NCBI RefSeq assembly: GCF_025398035.1 | Contig: NZ_CP104558.1 | Span: 4,102,001-4,166,000, forward strand | Direction of reading: 5' to 3' | DNA length: 64,000 bases | Source: Rossellomorea vietnamensis | GTDB lineage: Bacteria > Bacillota > Bacilli > Bacillales > Bacillaceae_B | Part shown: piece after piece, positions 17,301 to 24,946 of the stretch | Layout of the letters: each line of letters starts with the position of its first letter | Position numbering within the stretch: position 1 is the first letter of the stretch | Program-made: the position numbers and the translations under genes | Notes under the pieces: model-generated | What the model saw: only the letters and a program-made list of their open reading frames with translations | Databases searched by the model: none | Told to the model about the DNA's origin: nothing

Positions 17301-17828
17301 ATGACCAATATCATCATCCTAAACGGAGGCTCAAGCTCCGGTAAATCGACCCTCGCAAAATGCCTCCAACATTCATTTTCAGATACATGGCTGAGATTCA
17401 GCATAGATGACCTTATCGAGTCTATGCCTGATGCCATGCTCAGGAAAGACAGCGGAATGAAATTCGGTGAAGACGGATCGGTCAGTCCAGGTGCGGAATT
17501 TAGAGAGCTGGAATCAGCATGGATGCACGGTATTGGACAGATGGCACGAAGAGGAGCCAGGATCATCATCGACGATGTTTTTCTTAGTGGATTGGAGGGT
17601 CGTCAAAAATGGGAGACTGCCTTGGAAGGGCTGCAGGTGCTGTGGATCGGTGTTTACTGTGATCCGGCAATAGCGGCTGCCCGTGAGAAAGAAAGAGGAG
17701 ACCGCATTGAAGGGATGGCTGTATCACAGGCTACTATCGTGCACAAAGGTATGAATTATGATGTAACGGTGGATACATCCAAGTCATCGGCTGAGGAATG
17801 TATTAAATTGATTAAACAAAAAGTGTAA
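17301..17828 (+). CDS. P-loop kinase of the chloramphenicol phosphotransferase-like family
   Basis: A 175-residue NTP-binding protein with Walker A LNGGSSSGKSTLAK (residues ~7-20) and the family-typical RFSIDDLIESMP, whose first Asp corresponds to the general base of chloramphenicol 3-O-phosphotransferase. Then comes GARIIIDDVFLSG. The similarity is to the CPT family as a whole; many members have unknown substrates, so drug phosphorylation cannot be claimed. Confidence 0.75.
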   Translation: MTNIIILNGGSSSGKSTLAKCLQHSFSDTWLRFSIDDLIESMPDAMLRKDSGMKFGEDGSVSPGAEFRELESAWMHGIGQMARRGARIIIDDVFLSGLEGRQKWETALEGLQVLWIGVYCDPAIAAAREKERGDRIEGMAVSQATIVHKGMNYDVTVDTSKSSAEECIKLIKQKV

Positions 17829-17861
17829 GTTTAATATCTTATTTTTTCTGGAGGAAGATTC

Positions 17862-18056
17862 ATGAACCATATAACAAAAGGTATCGTATTTGTATTAGCA
17901 GGAATTCTATTCTTATTATTATCATTTATTCTCCCGCTTCCAACCCCGTTGTGGGCGGTCATCCTCAGTGCGAGTATTATTCTAAACTGTACAGGGACTG
18001 TGTTTCTTATAAGGTTCATTCAAGGATTTGAACAGAAGGAGAAGAAGTCGGAATAG
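17862..18056 (+). CDS. Small two-helix membrane protein
   Basis: A 64-residue protein with two transmembrane segments (residues ~6-22 and 29-49) and a lysine-rich tail. TGGAGG precedes ATG 17862. No family recognised. Confidence 0.6.
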   Translation: MNHITKGIVFVLAGILFLLLSFILPLPTPLWAVILSASIILNCTGTVFLIRFIQGFEQKEKKSE

Positions 18057-18112
18057 AAACGAGTACAGGGTTCTATGAAAATTGGTATGTGATATCCTTT
18101 CTATTTTAATGC

Positions 18113-18146
18113 ACAAAAAAATAGCTTACCAACAACACTGGTAAGC
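18113..18146 (-). terminator. Orphan minus-strand terminator-like hairpin
   Basis: GCTTACCA (18124-18131) pairs perfectly with TGGTAAGC (18139-18146). Read on the minus strand it is followed by a run of seven T. No minus-strand gene lies upstream of it. The rest of 18057-18348 holds nothing I can name. Confidence 0.5.
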
Positions 18147-18348
18147 CGCTACAAATAAGGAATTTTTCGATTTACAATAAGGGGTCCTGCCTTAAACCAC
18201 TATCTTCAAGATGAAGAATAATTTCAGTATACTATTATTTTTAGGTTAGTAAAGGTGATATGCCTAGATGAATATTTTTTTCTTAATGTGGTGATCAGGA
18301 TTAGTTATTCTAAGATTGGAAATCTAAGTGATTCAGTGGAGGTAGGAA

Positions 18349-18801
18349 ATGATTATTCGAAAGCGAAACATAGATGAAGAACTTCCCATGGAGTTGCTTC
18401 TCCTGGCAGATCCTTCAGAGACCATTGTGAAGGAATATGCCACCAGAGGAGAATGCTTTGTAGCGGAGCTCGAAAAGAAAATCGTTGGCGTTTACGTCTT
18501 ACTGCCAACAAGACCGGAAACCATCGAGCTAGTGAATGTGGCGGTTGCAGAAGAGCTGCATGGGAGAGGGATTGGGAAACAGCTTGTGATGGATGCCGTA
18601 AAGGTGGCTGGGGAGAAAGGGTACAAGACCATTGAAGTCGGGACCGGGAATTCAGGCGTTGGCCAATTGGCCCTTTATCAAAAATGTGGTTTCAGGATCG
18701 TTGGGGTGGATTTGGACTTCTTCGTGAGACATTATCCTGAAGAAATTTATGAAAATGGAATTCAGTGCAGGGATATGATCCGTTTGTCGCAGGATTTATA
18801 A
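18349..18801 (+). CDS. GNAT-family N-acetyltransferase
   Basis: A 150-residue acetyltransferase with VNVAVAEELHGRGIGKQLV (the acetyl-CoA loop) and GNSGVGQLALYQKCGFRIVG. Similar proteins are annotated as YvbK-type acetyltransferases. AGTGGAGGTAGG precedes ATG 18349. Its terminator has been split by the IS element that begins about 22 bp after the stop codon. Confidence 0.86.
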   Translation: MIIRKRNIDEELPMELLLLADPSETIVKEYATRGECFVAELEKKIVGVYVLLPTRPETIELVNVAVAEELHGRGIGKQLVMDAVKVAGEKGYKTIEVGTGNSGVGQLALYQKCGFRIVGVDLDFFVRHYPEEIYENGIQCRDMIRLSQDL

Positions 18802-18802
18802 G

Positions 18803-18815
18803 AAGAGACCCTTCC
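18803..18815. terminator. Left arm of a terminator hairpin interrupted by the IS element
   Basis: AAGAGACCCTTCC here is complementary to GGAAAGGGTCTCTT at 20299-20312 (11 bp perfect plus further pairing). The two arms lie between the convergent acetyltransferase and quinone oxidoreductase genes. They are now separated by about 1.48 kb of IS sequence. Confidence 0.7.
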
Positions 18816-18827
18816 GAGTTGGTATCG

Positions 18828-18866
18828 ACCCCCAAAAGTTAGAGTAGAAAACTAACTTTTGGGGGT
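18828..18866. repeat. Palindrome at the left end of the IS
   Basis: The left terminal repeat is followed 9 nt later by its own exact complement (CTAACTTTTGGGGGT, 18852-18866), giving a 15-bp perfect stem just upstream of orfA. It could block external transcription or translation from entering the transposase gene. Confidence 0.75.
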
Positions 18867-18872
18867 GTTTTT

Positions 18873-19436
18873 ATGGCTAAATATAGTGAAGAATTTAAAC
18901 TAAAACTTGTCACCGAGTATCTGGATGGCCATCTTGGATATAAATCATTGGCGAAAAAATATAACCTACCTTCTAAGACACCACTACTAGATTGGGTAAG
19001 AGCTTATAAAACACAAGGAATAGAAGGTATAAAGCGAAGAGAAATAAACAAAGCGTACTCTGTTCAATTTAAATTAGATACGATACTATTTATGTTAGAG
19101 ACAGGCGCTTCTTATCAGGAAACTGCGGAACAATTTAAGCTGAACAATCCTTCATTAATTCATTCTTGGACGAAAATATTTAATGAACAAGGAGTAGATG
19201 GCCTGAAACCTAAATTAAAGGGGAGACCTTCTATGTCTAAGAAACCTAATAAATCGGAGAAGAAGGAAGAGAAAAAGGTAACACGCGAAGAGGAATTAGA
19301 ACGCGAGAATGAATTACTGCGATTGGAAAATGCGTACCTAAAAAAGTTGAGAGCTTTTCGGGAGAATCCGAATGCCTTCCGCGAAAAGCACAAGCCAAGC
19401 TCGCATTCGAACTTAAAGAAGAAGGATTCCGATTAA
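18873..19436 (+). CDS. IS3-family transposase OrfA
   Basis: A 187-residue DNA-binding protein. It has two helix-turn-helix units (EEFKLKLVTEYLDGHLGYKSL near residues 5-30, VQFKLDTILFMLETGASYQE near 64-85) and a C-terminal leucine-zipper-like coiled coil (EEELERENELLRLENAYLKKL) used for multimerisation. It ends beyond the frameshift site, so OrfA alone is made by standard decoding and can inhibit transposition. Confidence 0.9.
   Translation: MAKYSEEFKLKLVTEYLDGHLGYKSLAKKYNLPSKTPLLDWVRAYKTQGIEGIKRREINKAYSVQFKLDTILFMLETGASYQETAEQFKLNNPSLIHSWTKIFNEQGVDGLKPKLKGRPSMSKKPNKSEKKEEKKVTREEELERENELLRLENAYLKKLRAFRENPNAFREKHKPSSHSNLKKKDSD
19340..19389 (+). other. Programmed -1 ribosomal frameshift signal of the IS
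   Basis: The slippery heptamer A AAA AAG (19340-19346) sits in the OrfA frame. Six nucleotides later a stem-loop begins: GCTTTTCG (19353-19360) pairs with CGAAAAGC (19382-19389), extended by GGA/TCC with one bulge. This is the classical IS3-family layout and yields the OrfAB transposase. Confidence 0.85.
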
Positions 19437-19453
19437 AAGATATTTTTCAAGTA

Positions 19454-20266
19454 GTGGGGATTCCCGAAGCAACCTACCACTATCATGTGAAGGGTTTTGA
19501 CAAAGAGGATTCAAATGCAGAATTAAAAGAACTCATTACTTCCCTATTTAAAAAATTTCATGAACGTTATGGGTATAAACGGATTACGAAGGAATTAAAG
19601 AAATTAGGTCATCATATCAATCATAAAAAAGTATATCGTATTATGCGAGACATCGGATTGAAATGTGTAAAATTCATGCGGAAATCCCGTAAATACAATT
19701 CGTATAAGGGGAACGTTGGAAAGGTGGCAAAGAACCGATTATCACGCCGGTTTAACACGCATGTCCCTCTACAAAAATTAGTAACTGACATTACAGAATT
19801 TAAATGTCTAAACGAAGAGAAGTTATATTTAAATCCCATTCTTGACCTCTATAACGGAGAAATCATCGCGTACGGAATCAGGAAACGTCCCACGTTAGAT
19901 CTAGTCACGGAACCTTTACATGAAACGATAGAAATAATAAGAGATCACGCAATCTATCGAACCACCATCCATTCTGATCAAGGCTGGCATTACCAGCACA
20001 ATCAATGGGTGAAGACATTAAAGAAGAATAATGTATTCCAAAGCATGTCACGGAAAGCTACATGCGCAGACAACGCTGTAATGGAAAACTTTTTTGGTGT
20101 TTTGAAGCAGGAAATGTATTATGGAGAAAAATTAGTTACCTTTGAGGATTTGAGAAGCCGGATTGAAGAATATATCCACTGGTACAATCATGAACGTTCA
20201 AAAGAAAAATTGGATGGACTTAGTCCAGTCGAATACCGAACTCAGTCCATCCAATCAGCTGCATAA
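19454..20266 (+). CDS. IS3-family transposase OrfB (DDE integrase)
   Basis: 270 residues from the first ATG, but the -1 frame is open back to the slippery site at 19346, adding about 36 residues so that the real product is OrfAB. The rve-type catalytic core shows the triad in LVTDITEF, IHSDQGWHY and ENFFGVLKQEMYYGE. An HTH_21-like segment (LFKKFHERYGYKRITKEL) precedes it. No disruption is seen. Confidence 0.92.
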   Translation: MGIPEATYHYHVKGFDKEDSNAELKELITSLFKKFHERYGYKRITKELKKLGHHINHKKVYRIMRDIGLKCVKFMRKSRKYNSYKGNVGKVAKNRLSRRFNTHVPLQKLVTDITEFKCLNEEKLYLNPILDLYNGEIIAYGIRKRPTLDLVTEPLHETIEIIRDHAIYRTTIHSDQGWHYQHNQWVKTLKKNNVFQSMSRKATCADNAVMENFFGVLKQEMYYGEKLVTFEDLRSRIEEYIHWYNHERSKEKLDGLSPVEYRTQSIQSAA

Positions 20267-20298
20267 CAAAACTCTAACTTTTGGGGTTAGCCACCGTT

Positions 20299-20314
20299 GG
20301 AAAGGGTCTCTTTC
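20299..20314. terminator. Right arm of the IS-interrupted terminator
   Basis: GGAAAGGGTCTCTTTC lies 8 bp before the stop codon end of the reverse-strand oxidoreductase gene and pairs with the arm at 18803-18815. Confidence 0.65.
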
Positions 20315-20321
20315 AATTTAT

Positions 20322-21287
20322 TTAAGGGATCAATAAAATCTTCCCTGTGCTTTTCCTGCTCTCTAAATACTCATGAGCTTTTGCGCCCTCGCTTAAAGGA
20401 AAGACCGTTGGTTCAGAAACCTTCAATTTCCCTTCCTGTATCCATCCAAACAATTCGTGGGAACGGTTCACCCGTTCTTCGTGAGACGTCAAGACATTCC
20501 ACAAATCGCCGCCTGTCAGGGTTTTCGACGTGTCCATCAGCATCCGTGGATCAACCGAAACAGGGTCGCCTCCTGCCATACCAAAGAAGACGACAGTTCC
20601 GCCGATGCGAGTTGATTCGAAGCTGTCCATCAGAGTCGAACCGACTGATTCATATACCACGTCAACTCCGTTACCACCTGTCACATCCTGCACGCTTTGT
20701 TTCCAGTCTTCACTGTATAAAAACATATGGTCCGCTCCAACAGCCAGCGCTGCCTGTCTTTTTTCTTCCGTAGACGTTAACCCGACGACTGTTCCTCCCA
20801 ATATCTTGATGATCTGGACAAGCAGCTGCCCGACTCCGCCTGCAGCTGCATGGACTAAAACGGTATCCCCGCTTTTGATACTATAGCTGTCTTTCGTTAA
20901 GTAATGAGCTGTAAGTCCTTGTAACAAAAGGGATGCAGCCGTTTCATACGATATTTCATCTGGCAATGGGATGGCTTTATCCTTTGGCACGGCCACAAGT
21001 TCCGCATTTGCATAAGGTACATCGGCAAATGCGATGCGGTCCCCAACAGCCATTCCTTGCACGTTGGCTCCAATCTCTTTGACGACGCCTGCACCTTCAT
21101 ACCCACAAATATATGGTGGGTCTCCTGCCAAGTGATAATTCCCTTTTCTTCTATATACATCGGCAAAATTAAGGCCGATTGCCTTCATTTCCACCAATAC
21201 TTCTTCAGGTCCCACTTTAGGAGAATCAATTTCCTGATAGTGGAGGACATCCGGTCCGCCGAACTTTTCAAATACAAGTGCTTTCAT
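20322..21287 (-). CDS. NADPH:quinone oxidoreductase, zinc-independent MDR family
   Basis: A 321-residue medium-chain reductase that moves electrons from NADPH to quinones or enones. An N-terminal GroES-like domain (GLNFADVYRRKGNYHLAGDPPY) precedes a Rossmann fold with HAAAGGVGQLLVQ, and YESVGS follows. The catalytic and structural zinc cysteines of alcohol dehydrogenases are absent, as expected for QOR. It is convergent with the acetyltransferase gene across the IS. Confidence 0.9.
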   Translation of the reverse strand: MKALVFEKFGGPDVLHYQEIDSPKVGPEEVLVEMKAIGLNFADVYRRKGNYHLAGDPPYICGYEGAGVVKEIGANVQGMAVGDRIAFADVPYANAELVAVPKDKAIPLPDEISYETAASLLLQGLTAHYLTKDSYSIKSGDTVLVHAAAGGVGQLLVQIIKILGGTVVGLTSTEEKRQAALAVGADHMFLYSEDWKQSVQDVTGGNGVDVVYESVGSTLMDSFESTRIGGTVVFFGMAGGDPVSVDPRMLMDTSKTLTGGDLWNVLTSHEERVNRSHELFGWIQEGKLKVSEPTVFPLSEGAKAHEYLESRKSTGKILLIP

Positions 21288-21524
21288 TATGTACTCTCCT
21301 CTTTAACATCATTCTCTTTTAGTGTAACCAGTTGTTTGGTTTTTGACTAGGGAAGAGCTTATCTGACACAAAGTCCAAGACTGAATGTAATGTATAATAC
21401 TGGAATAGAGGTTTGGTTTAATGATCTACAGCAATTCATAGTTCTCTATTATTTTTACTTTTATAAAAAATGAAAGCCAAATCGTCTTTTCAGTTGTCTA
21501 ATGGATGAAAGAAGATAATAAGGG

Positions 21525-22052
21525 GTGAAGAACATCGATCGATTAGTTAAGAAAGCTCAAAAAGGCAATGATAAGGCGTTTTTAAAACTTTTTAAACAAT
21601 ATGAAGAGGATATTTACAGAATGGCCTATGTGTATGTGAAAAATGAAAATGATGCGTTAGATGTCGTACAAGAGGTCGCATACCGTGCTTTTAAGAATAT
21701 TGAGACATTAAAGAATCCTGCGTATTTTAAAACCTGGTTAATTAAAATTGCAATTACTACTGCATTAAATATATTGAAAAAAAATAAAAAAGTAGTTCAA
21801 CTTAAACCGGAATATGAAGAAATGATCGGATTGGAAGATCGGGATACGCTCCTTAGCATCACTCTTCATGAGCTATTGGAGAAATTAAGTGAAGAAGAGA
21901 AAAGCGTCGTTACCCTGAGATTCTATGAAGGATATTCTTTCAAAGAAATTGCAGAGATAGTAGAAATACCTTTAGGCACTGCAAAAACGATCTTGTACCG
22001 TGCGTTAGGGAAACTTCGAAAGCACATGAGAGAGGCTGATACGTGTGAGTAA
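21525..22052 (+). CDS. RNA polymerase ECF sigma factor
   Basis: A 175-residue group IV sigma factor: region 2 DIYRMAYVYVKNENDALDVVQE, region 4 EEEKSVVTLRFYEGYSFKEIAEI followed by IPLGTAKTILYRAL. Start GTG 21525 gives a family-like N-terminus, but its Shine-Dalgarno is poor because AAGGGG abuts the GTG. It overlaps the DUF3600 gene by 8 bp. The promoter is not clear from the sequence. Confidence 0.9.
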   Translation: MKNIDRLVKKAQKGNDKAFLKLFKQYEEDIYRMAYVYVKNENDALDVVQEVAYRAFKNIETLKNPAYFKTWLIKIAITTALNILKKNKKVVQLKPEYEEMIGLEDRDTLLSITLHELLEKLSEEEKSVVTLRFYEGYSFKEIAEIVEIPLGTAKTILYRALGKLRKHMREADTCE

Positions 22053-22728
22053 TATCAAGCAGGAGATAAACAAAATTGTCATTCCACCCACACTGCACGA
22101 ACGATCAAAAATGGGAGTAAGAAAAGCACGCCTCGAAAAAGGTGGAAGAGTCAACAGGTTAATCAAGAAAAACATGGTATCAGCTATACTTGCGGCTTCT
22201 TTAATTCTTCCAACAGGAGCCATTGCTTATCAAACCATTCTTGCCGATGAGTTTTACGGATCATTTGAAAATGTGAAGGCTCACCTATCCAGTGCAACAA
22301 TGGAAGGATACCTGCTTCTGGATGCAAAATTGACTCAAGCCCAAGGGGATATGGAAAAGGAAGAGTTCAAGCGTTTTAAAGAATTATTAAAAACCGTAAC
22401 AAACGCAAAGGTAGAATATGGAGATAAATATGGAAACATTGATTATTCAGAAGTTCCTGCTAAACAGCTGACTGAACTGAAAAACACCTTATATGAGATA
22501 CAGCCTTACTTTGATCGACTTAATGGACAGAAATCAAGCAAAGAGGTATTGTCATCAGGTGAATATGAAGAATATATCGAAGCAATCATGATATATGAGC
22601 AAACGATGGCCAAGAGTGGAATGAAAGAATCTGATGAAATCGATAAACTTTCTGATGATCAAAGAAAAATTTTTTTAGAAGCTCAACATGTACTTAGAAA
22701 AGTAAATGAAAAACAAGTAGATCAGTAA
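22045..22728 (+). CDS. Membrane-anchored anti-sigma factor with DUF3600-like domain
   Basis: A 227-residue protein: a short cytoplasmic N-terminus that would bind the sigma factor, one transmembrane helix (about residues 47-64, MVSAILAASLILPTGAIAY) and an external helical domain with FYGSFENVKAHLSSATMEGYLLLDAKL, resembling DUF3600. The start is GTG 22045, inside the sigma gene. The overlap and topology fit an anti-sigma role. Confidence 0.78.
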   Translation: MSNIKQEINKIVIPPTLHERSKMGVRKARLEKGGRVNRLIKKNMVSAILAASLILPTGAIAYQTILADEFYGSFENVKAHLSSATMEGYLLLDAKLTQAQGDMEKEEFKRFKELLKTVTNAKVEYGDKYGNIDYSEVPAKQLTELKNTLYEIQPYFDRLNGQKSSKEVLSSGEYEEYIEAIMIYEQTMAKSGMKESDEIDKLSDDQRKIFLEAQHVLRKVNEKQVDQ

Positions 22729-22759
22729 AATAGAAAACAATACTTGAAGACCATACAAG

Positions 22760-22788
22760 ACGCTTACTCATTAGAGTGAGCGTTTTTT
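22760..22788 (+). terminator. Terminator of the second sigma/anti-sigma operon
   Basis: ACGCTTACTC pairs with GAGTGAGCGT (one G-U) over a 4-nt loop, then six T. Confidence 0.85.
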
Positions 22789-22795
22789 GCATTGA

Positions 22796-23001
22796 CTAGG
22801 GTACTTCCAGGTGCCTATGCCACTTCAAAGTGCGTTCTTCCCAAAAGGTTACCCAGCCCTCATAATTCAATTTAGCTTTTCAAACAGTACCTGCCTATTT
22901 TTATCCAAGAGGTTTGAAAGGCATATAGGCACTTGGAAGTCCCTAGGTTACAAAAAAGTACCTACATGACTTTAAAGTGCGTACTTCTCATAAAAAGTTG
23001 T
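22796..23001. repeat. Element with inverted and direct copies upstream of the MFS gene
   Basis: A ~25-bp unit (ACTTCCAGGTGCCTATGCC core, 22796-22821) recurs inverted at 22919-22945 with few differences. A second motif containing TTCAAAGTGCGTTCTTC (about 22823-22846) recurs directly at about 22970-22991 (TTTAAAGTGCGTACTTC). No open reading frame crosses the region. It looks like a dispersed non-coding repeat or a small MITE-like element. Confidence 0.55.
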
Positions 23002-23023
23002 ACCCATTATCATAATGTGTACG

Positions 23024-23050
23024 AAGAAACGAAAGGCGCCTTCGTTTCTC
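23024..23050 (+). promoter_or_regulatory. Hairpin/palindrome just upstream of the MFS transporter
   Basis: GAAACGAA and TTCGTTTC flank a GGCGCC centre, about 35 bp before the start codon. With no T tract it is more likely an operator or 5'-leader hairpin than a terminator. Confidence 0.4.
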
Positions 23051-23083
23051 ATTTCATTTAAATCTTAAGGAGGAAGTTACGTT

Positions 23084-24289
23084 ATGAGTTCAACTTCAGC
23101 TACTATACATCAGTCAAAAACGAAAGGCGGCACACCGGCGTTACTTGCCCTTGCCATCAGTGCCTTTGGAATTGGGACGACAGAGTTTGTTCCCGTTGGA
23201 TTATTATCATCGATTGCCGATGATTTATCTATATCCATCACACTCGCAGGATTATTGATTTCAGGTTATGCCATTGGAGTGGCCATCGGGGCACCGGTGT
23301 TGACGGCATTGACCAGTAAGATGAGCCGGAAATCACTGCTTATGTCTTTAATGCTCTTATTCATTGTAGGAAACTCGGTTGCAGCCATGTCCACAAGCTT
23401 TGGACTATTGCTTGTAGCCCGTTTTATCACAGCATTTTCACACGGGATCTTCTTCTCGATCGGATCGACGATTGCGGCCGATCTAGTGCCCGCCCATAAG
23501 CGGGCCAGTGCGATTGCCTTTATGTTCACAGGATTGACGGTTGCAACCGTTACAGGAGTACCACTTGGAACGTTCATCGGACAGGCATTCGGGTGGAGAG
23601 CCACATTCTGGGGAGTTGCTCTTCTCGGTATTGTCGGAATCATTGCCAGTTCCATTCTTGTACCAAAAAACTTAAAAGAAGCACCACCAGCCAAGTTCAG
23701 TGAGCAATTGAAGATTCTAACAAACGGTCGATTATTATTAGCCTTTGCCATCACAGCCCTAGGGTATGGCGGAACGTTCGTCGCGTTCACTTATTTAACG
23801 CCTCTACTACAAGACGTAACAGGATTCAGCGCAAAATGGGTGAGTATCATCCTTCTTGTATACGGAATTGCCGTTGCGATTGGAAATGTCGTTGGAGGGA
23901 AAGCATCTGACAAGAGCCCGTTAAAAGCATTATTTTGGATGTTTGTTATGCAAGCCATCATTCTGGTAGCTCTTACATTCGCAGCGCCATTCAAAGTGGC
24001 AGGACTTATCGCCATCTTCTTAATGGGGTTATTCGCCTTCATGAATGTGCCGGGACTGCAGATTCTGGTGGTAAACCTGGCTGAGAAATATGTCCCTTCA
24101 GCAGTCAATGTCGCATCTGCCCTGAACATCGCCGCATTCAACGTCGGGATTGCCATCGGTTCCTTTGTTGGAGGACTTATCGTGGATGGAATCGGTTTGA
24201 TTCATACACCTTGGATCGGTGCCATTATGGTGGCTGGGGCGGTTCTGTTAACAGCGTGGCTTCGCGGCATCGAACGCAAGTCAGCCTGA
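23084..24289 (+). CDS. MFS transporter, DHA1 family (YtbD/AraJ-like)
   Basis: A 401-residue membrane protein with about 12 transmembrane segments. It has the family-typical start LALAISAFGIGTTEFVPVGLL and the loop 2-3 motif SKMSRKSLLMS. The DHA1 arabinose-efflux/drug-exporter group pumps small molecules with a proton gradient; the substrate is unknown. AAGGAGG precedes ATG 23084. The upstream gap carries repeats and a palindrome that may control it. Confidence 0.9.
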   Translation: MSSTSATIHQSKTKGGTPALLALAISAFGIGTTEFVPVGLLSSIADDLSISITLAGLLISGYAIGVAIGAPVLTALTSKMSRKSLLMSLMLLFIVGNSVAAMSTSFGLLLVARFITAFSHGIFFSIGSTIAADLVPAHKRASAIAFMFTGLTVATVTGVPLGTFIGQAFGWRATFWGVALLGIVGIIASSILVPKNLKEAPPAKFSEQLKILTNGRLLLAFAITALGYGGTFVAFTYLTPLLQDVTGFSAKWVSIILLVYGIAVAIGNVVGGKASDKSPLKALFWMFVMQAIILVALTFAAPFKVAGLIAIFLMGLFAFMNVPGLQILVVNLAEKYVPSAVNVASALNIAAFNVGIAIGSFVGGLIVDGIGLIHTPWIGAIMVAGAVLLTAWLRGIERKSA

Positions 24290-24325
24290 AAAAACGTATG
24301 AATACTCAAAAGTGAATTAAGTAAG

Positions 24326-24363
24326 ACCTCAAGTCATTGAATTTAATGACTTGAGGTTTTTTT
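24326..24363 (+). terminator. Terminator of the MFS gene
   Basis: A 13-bp perfect stem (ACCTCAAGTCATT / AATGACTTGAGGT), 6-nt loop, seven T. Confidence 0.92.
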
Positions 24364-24463
24364 GTCTTCATAACGGGAGCGAACTTTCTCCTGAATTCAT
24401 CTGGTAATATGGGAAATTCCCCAGTAGTATTAAAAACATAGTATTTATAATGGGGGCCGGTAC

Positions 24464-24865
24464 ATGAACATTGAACAAACATTATTCGCAGCTGCAGTGG
24501 CATTAATTGAAAAAAGATATCCAACAGGGTGGGGCGGTGCTGCTGCCATGTATACAAAAAGTGGCGACATCCTCACCAGCGTTTCCCCGGAAATCATTAA
24601 TGCGTCCACCGAGCTATGCATTGAAACAGGTGCCATATTGGAAGCACACAAACTGAATACGGAAGTGACTCATTCTGTTTGTGTCGTACGTGATGATGAA
24701 AACTCCGAGTACAAAGTATTAACACCTTGTGGAATTTGCCAGGAACGACTCTTCTATTGGGGACCACAAGTTCAAGTGGGTATTTACCATCCAGAAGGCA
24801 ATCTTCAATTTAAGACATTAAAAGAAGTCCAGCCCTTTCATTGGTATGAAGCCTATAGAAAGTAA
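24464..24865 (+). CDS. Cytidine deaminase-like protein
   Basis: A 133-residue protein of the cytidine/blasticidin-S deaminase fold. The zinc site is visible as ELCIETGAILEA (Cys-x-Glu, catalytic Glu) and LTPCGICQERL (PCxxC). The first ligand motif is CIE instead of the usual CAE/HAE. It stands alone between two strong terminators. The deaminase fold is well supported; the substrate is not. Confidence 0.75.
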   Translation: MNIEQTLFAAAVALIEKRYPTGWGGAAAMYTKSGDILTSVSPEIINASTELCIETGAILEAHKLNTEVTHSVCVVRDDENSEYKVLTPCGICQERLFYWGPQVQVGIYHPEGNLQFKTLKEVQPFHWYEAYRK

Positions 24866-24870
24866 ATTGA

Positions 24871-24906
24871 AGGAACATTTCAAAAATACGAAATGTTCCT
24901 TTTTTT
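24871..24906 (+). terminator. Terminator of the deaminase-like gene
   Basis: An 11-bp perfect stem (AGGAACATTTC / GAAATGTTCCT), 8-nt loop, T tract. Confidence 0.9.
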
Positions 24907-24946
24907 AATGCTATAATATGAATGGATAAAAAAGGGAGTTGTCATC

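Larger units (their letters stand above)
18823..20295 (+). mobile_element. IS3-family insertion sequence (IS150-like), intact
   Basis: Two overlapping reading frames encode OrfA and a DDE OrfB, flanked by inverted ends: ACCCCCAAAAGTTAGAG (18828-18844) and its near-exact complement at 20272-20288. A 5-bp direct repeat GTTGG lies at 18818-18822 and 20296-20300 and is a candidate target duplication. Family ends usually begin with TG, so the outermost boundary could differ by a few bases. The -1 frameshift signal, both genes and the DDE triad look functional, so the element could still be mobile. Confidence 0.88.

Noticed and set aside
18150-18215. Short minus-strand coding remnant ahead of the orphan terminator
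   Set aside because: A ~20-codon open stretch exists but shows no resemblance to any family and no start signal.
21471-21500. TGAAAG ... GTCTA as an ECF promoter of the second sigma operon
   Set aside because: The -35 is imperfect and no -10 motif falls at 16 bp; spacing had to be adjusted to make it fit.
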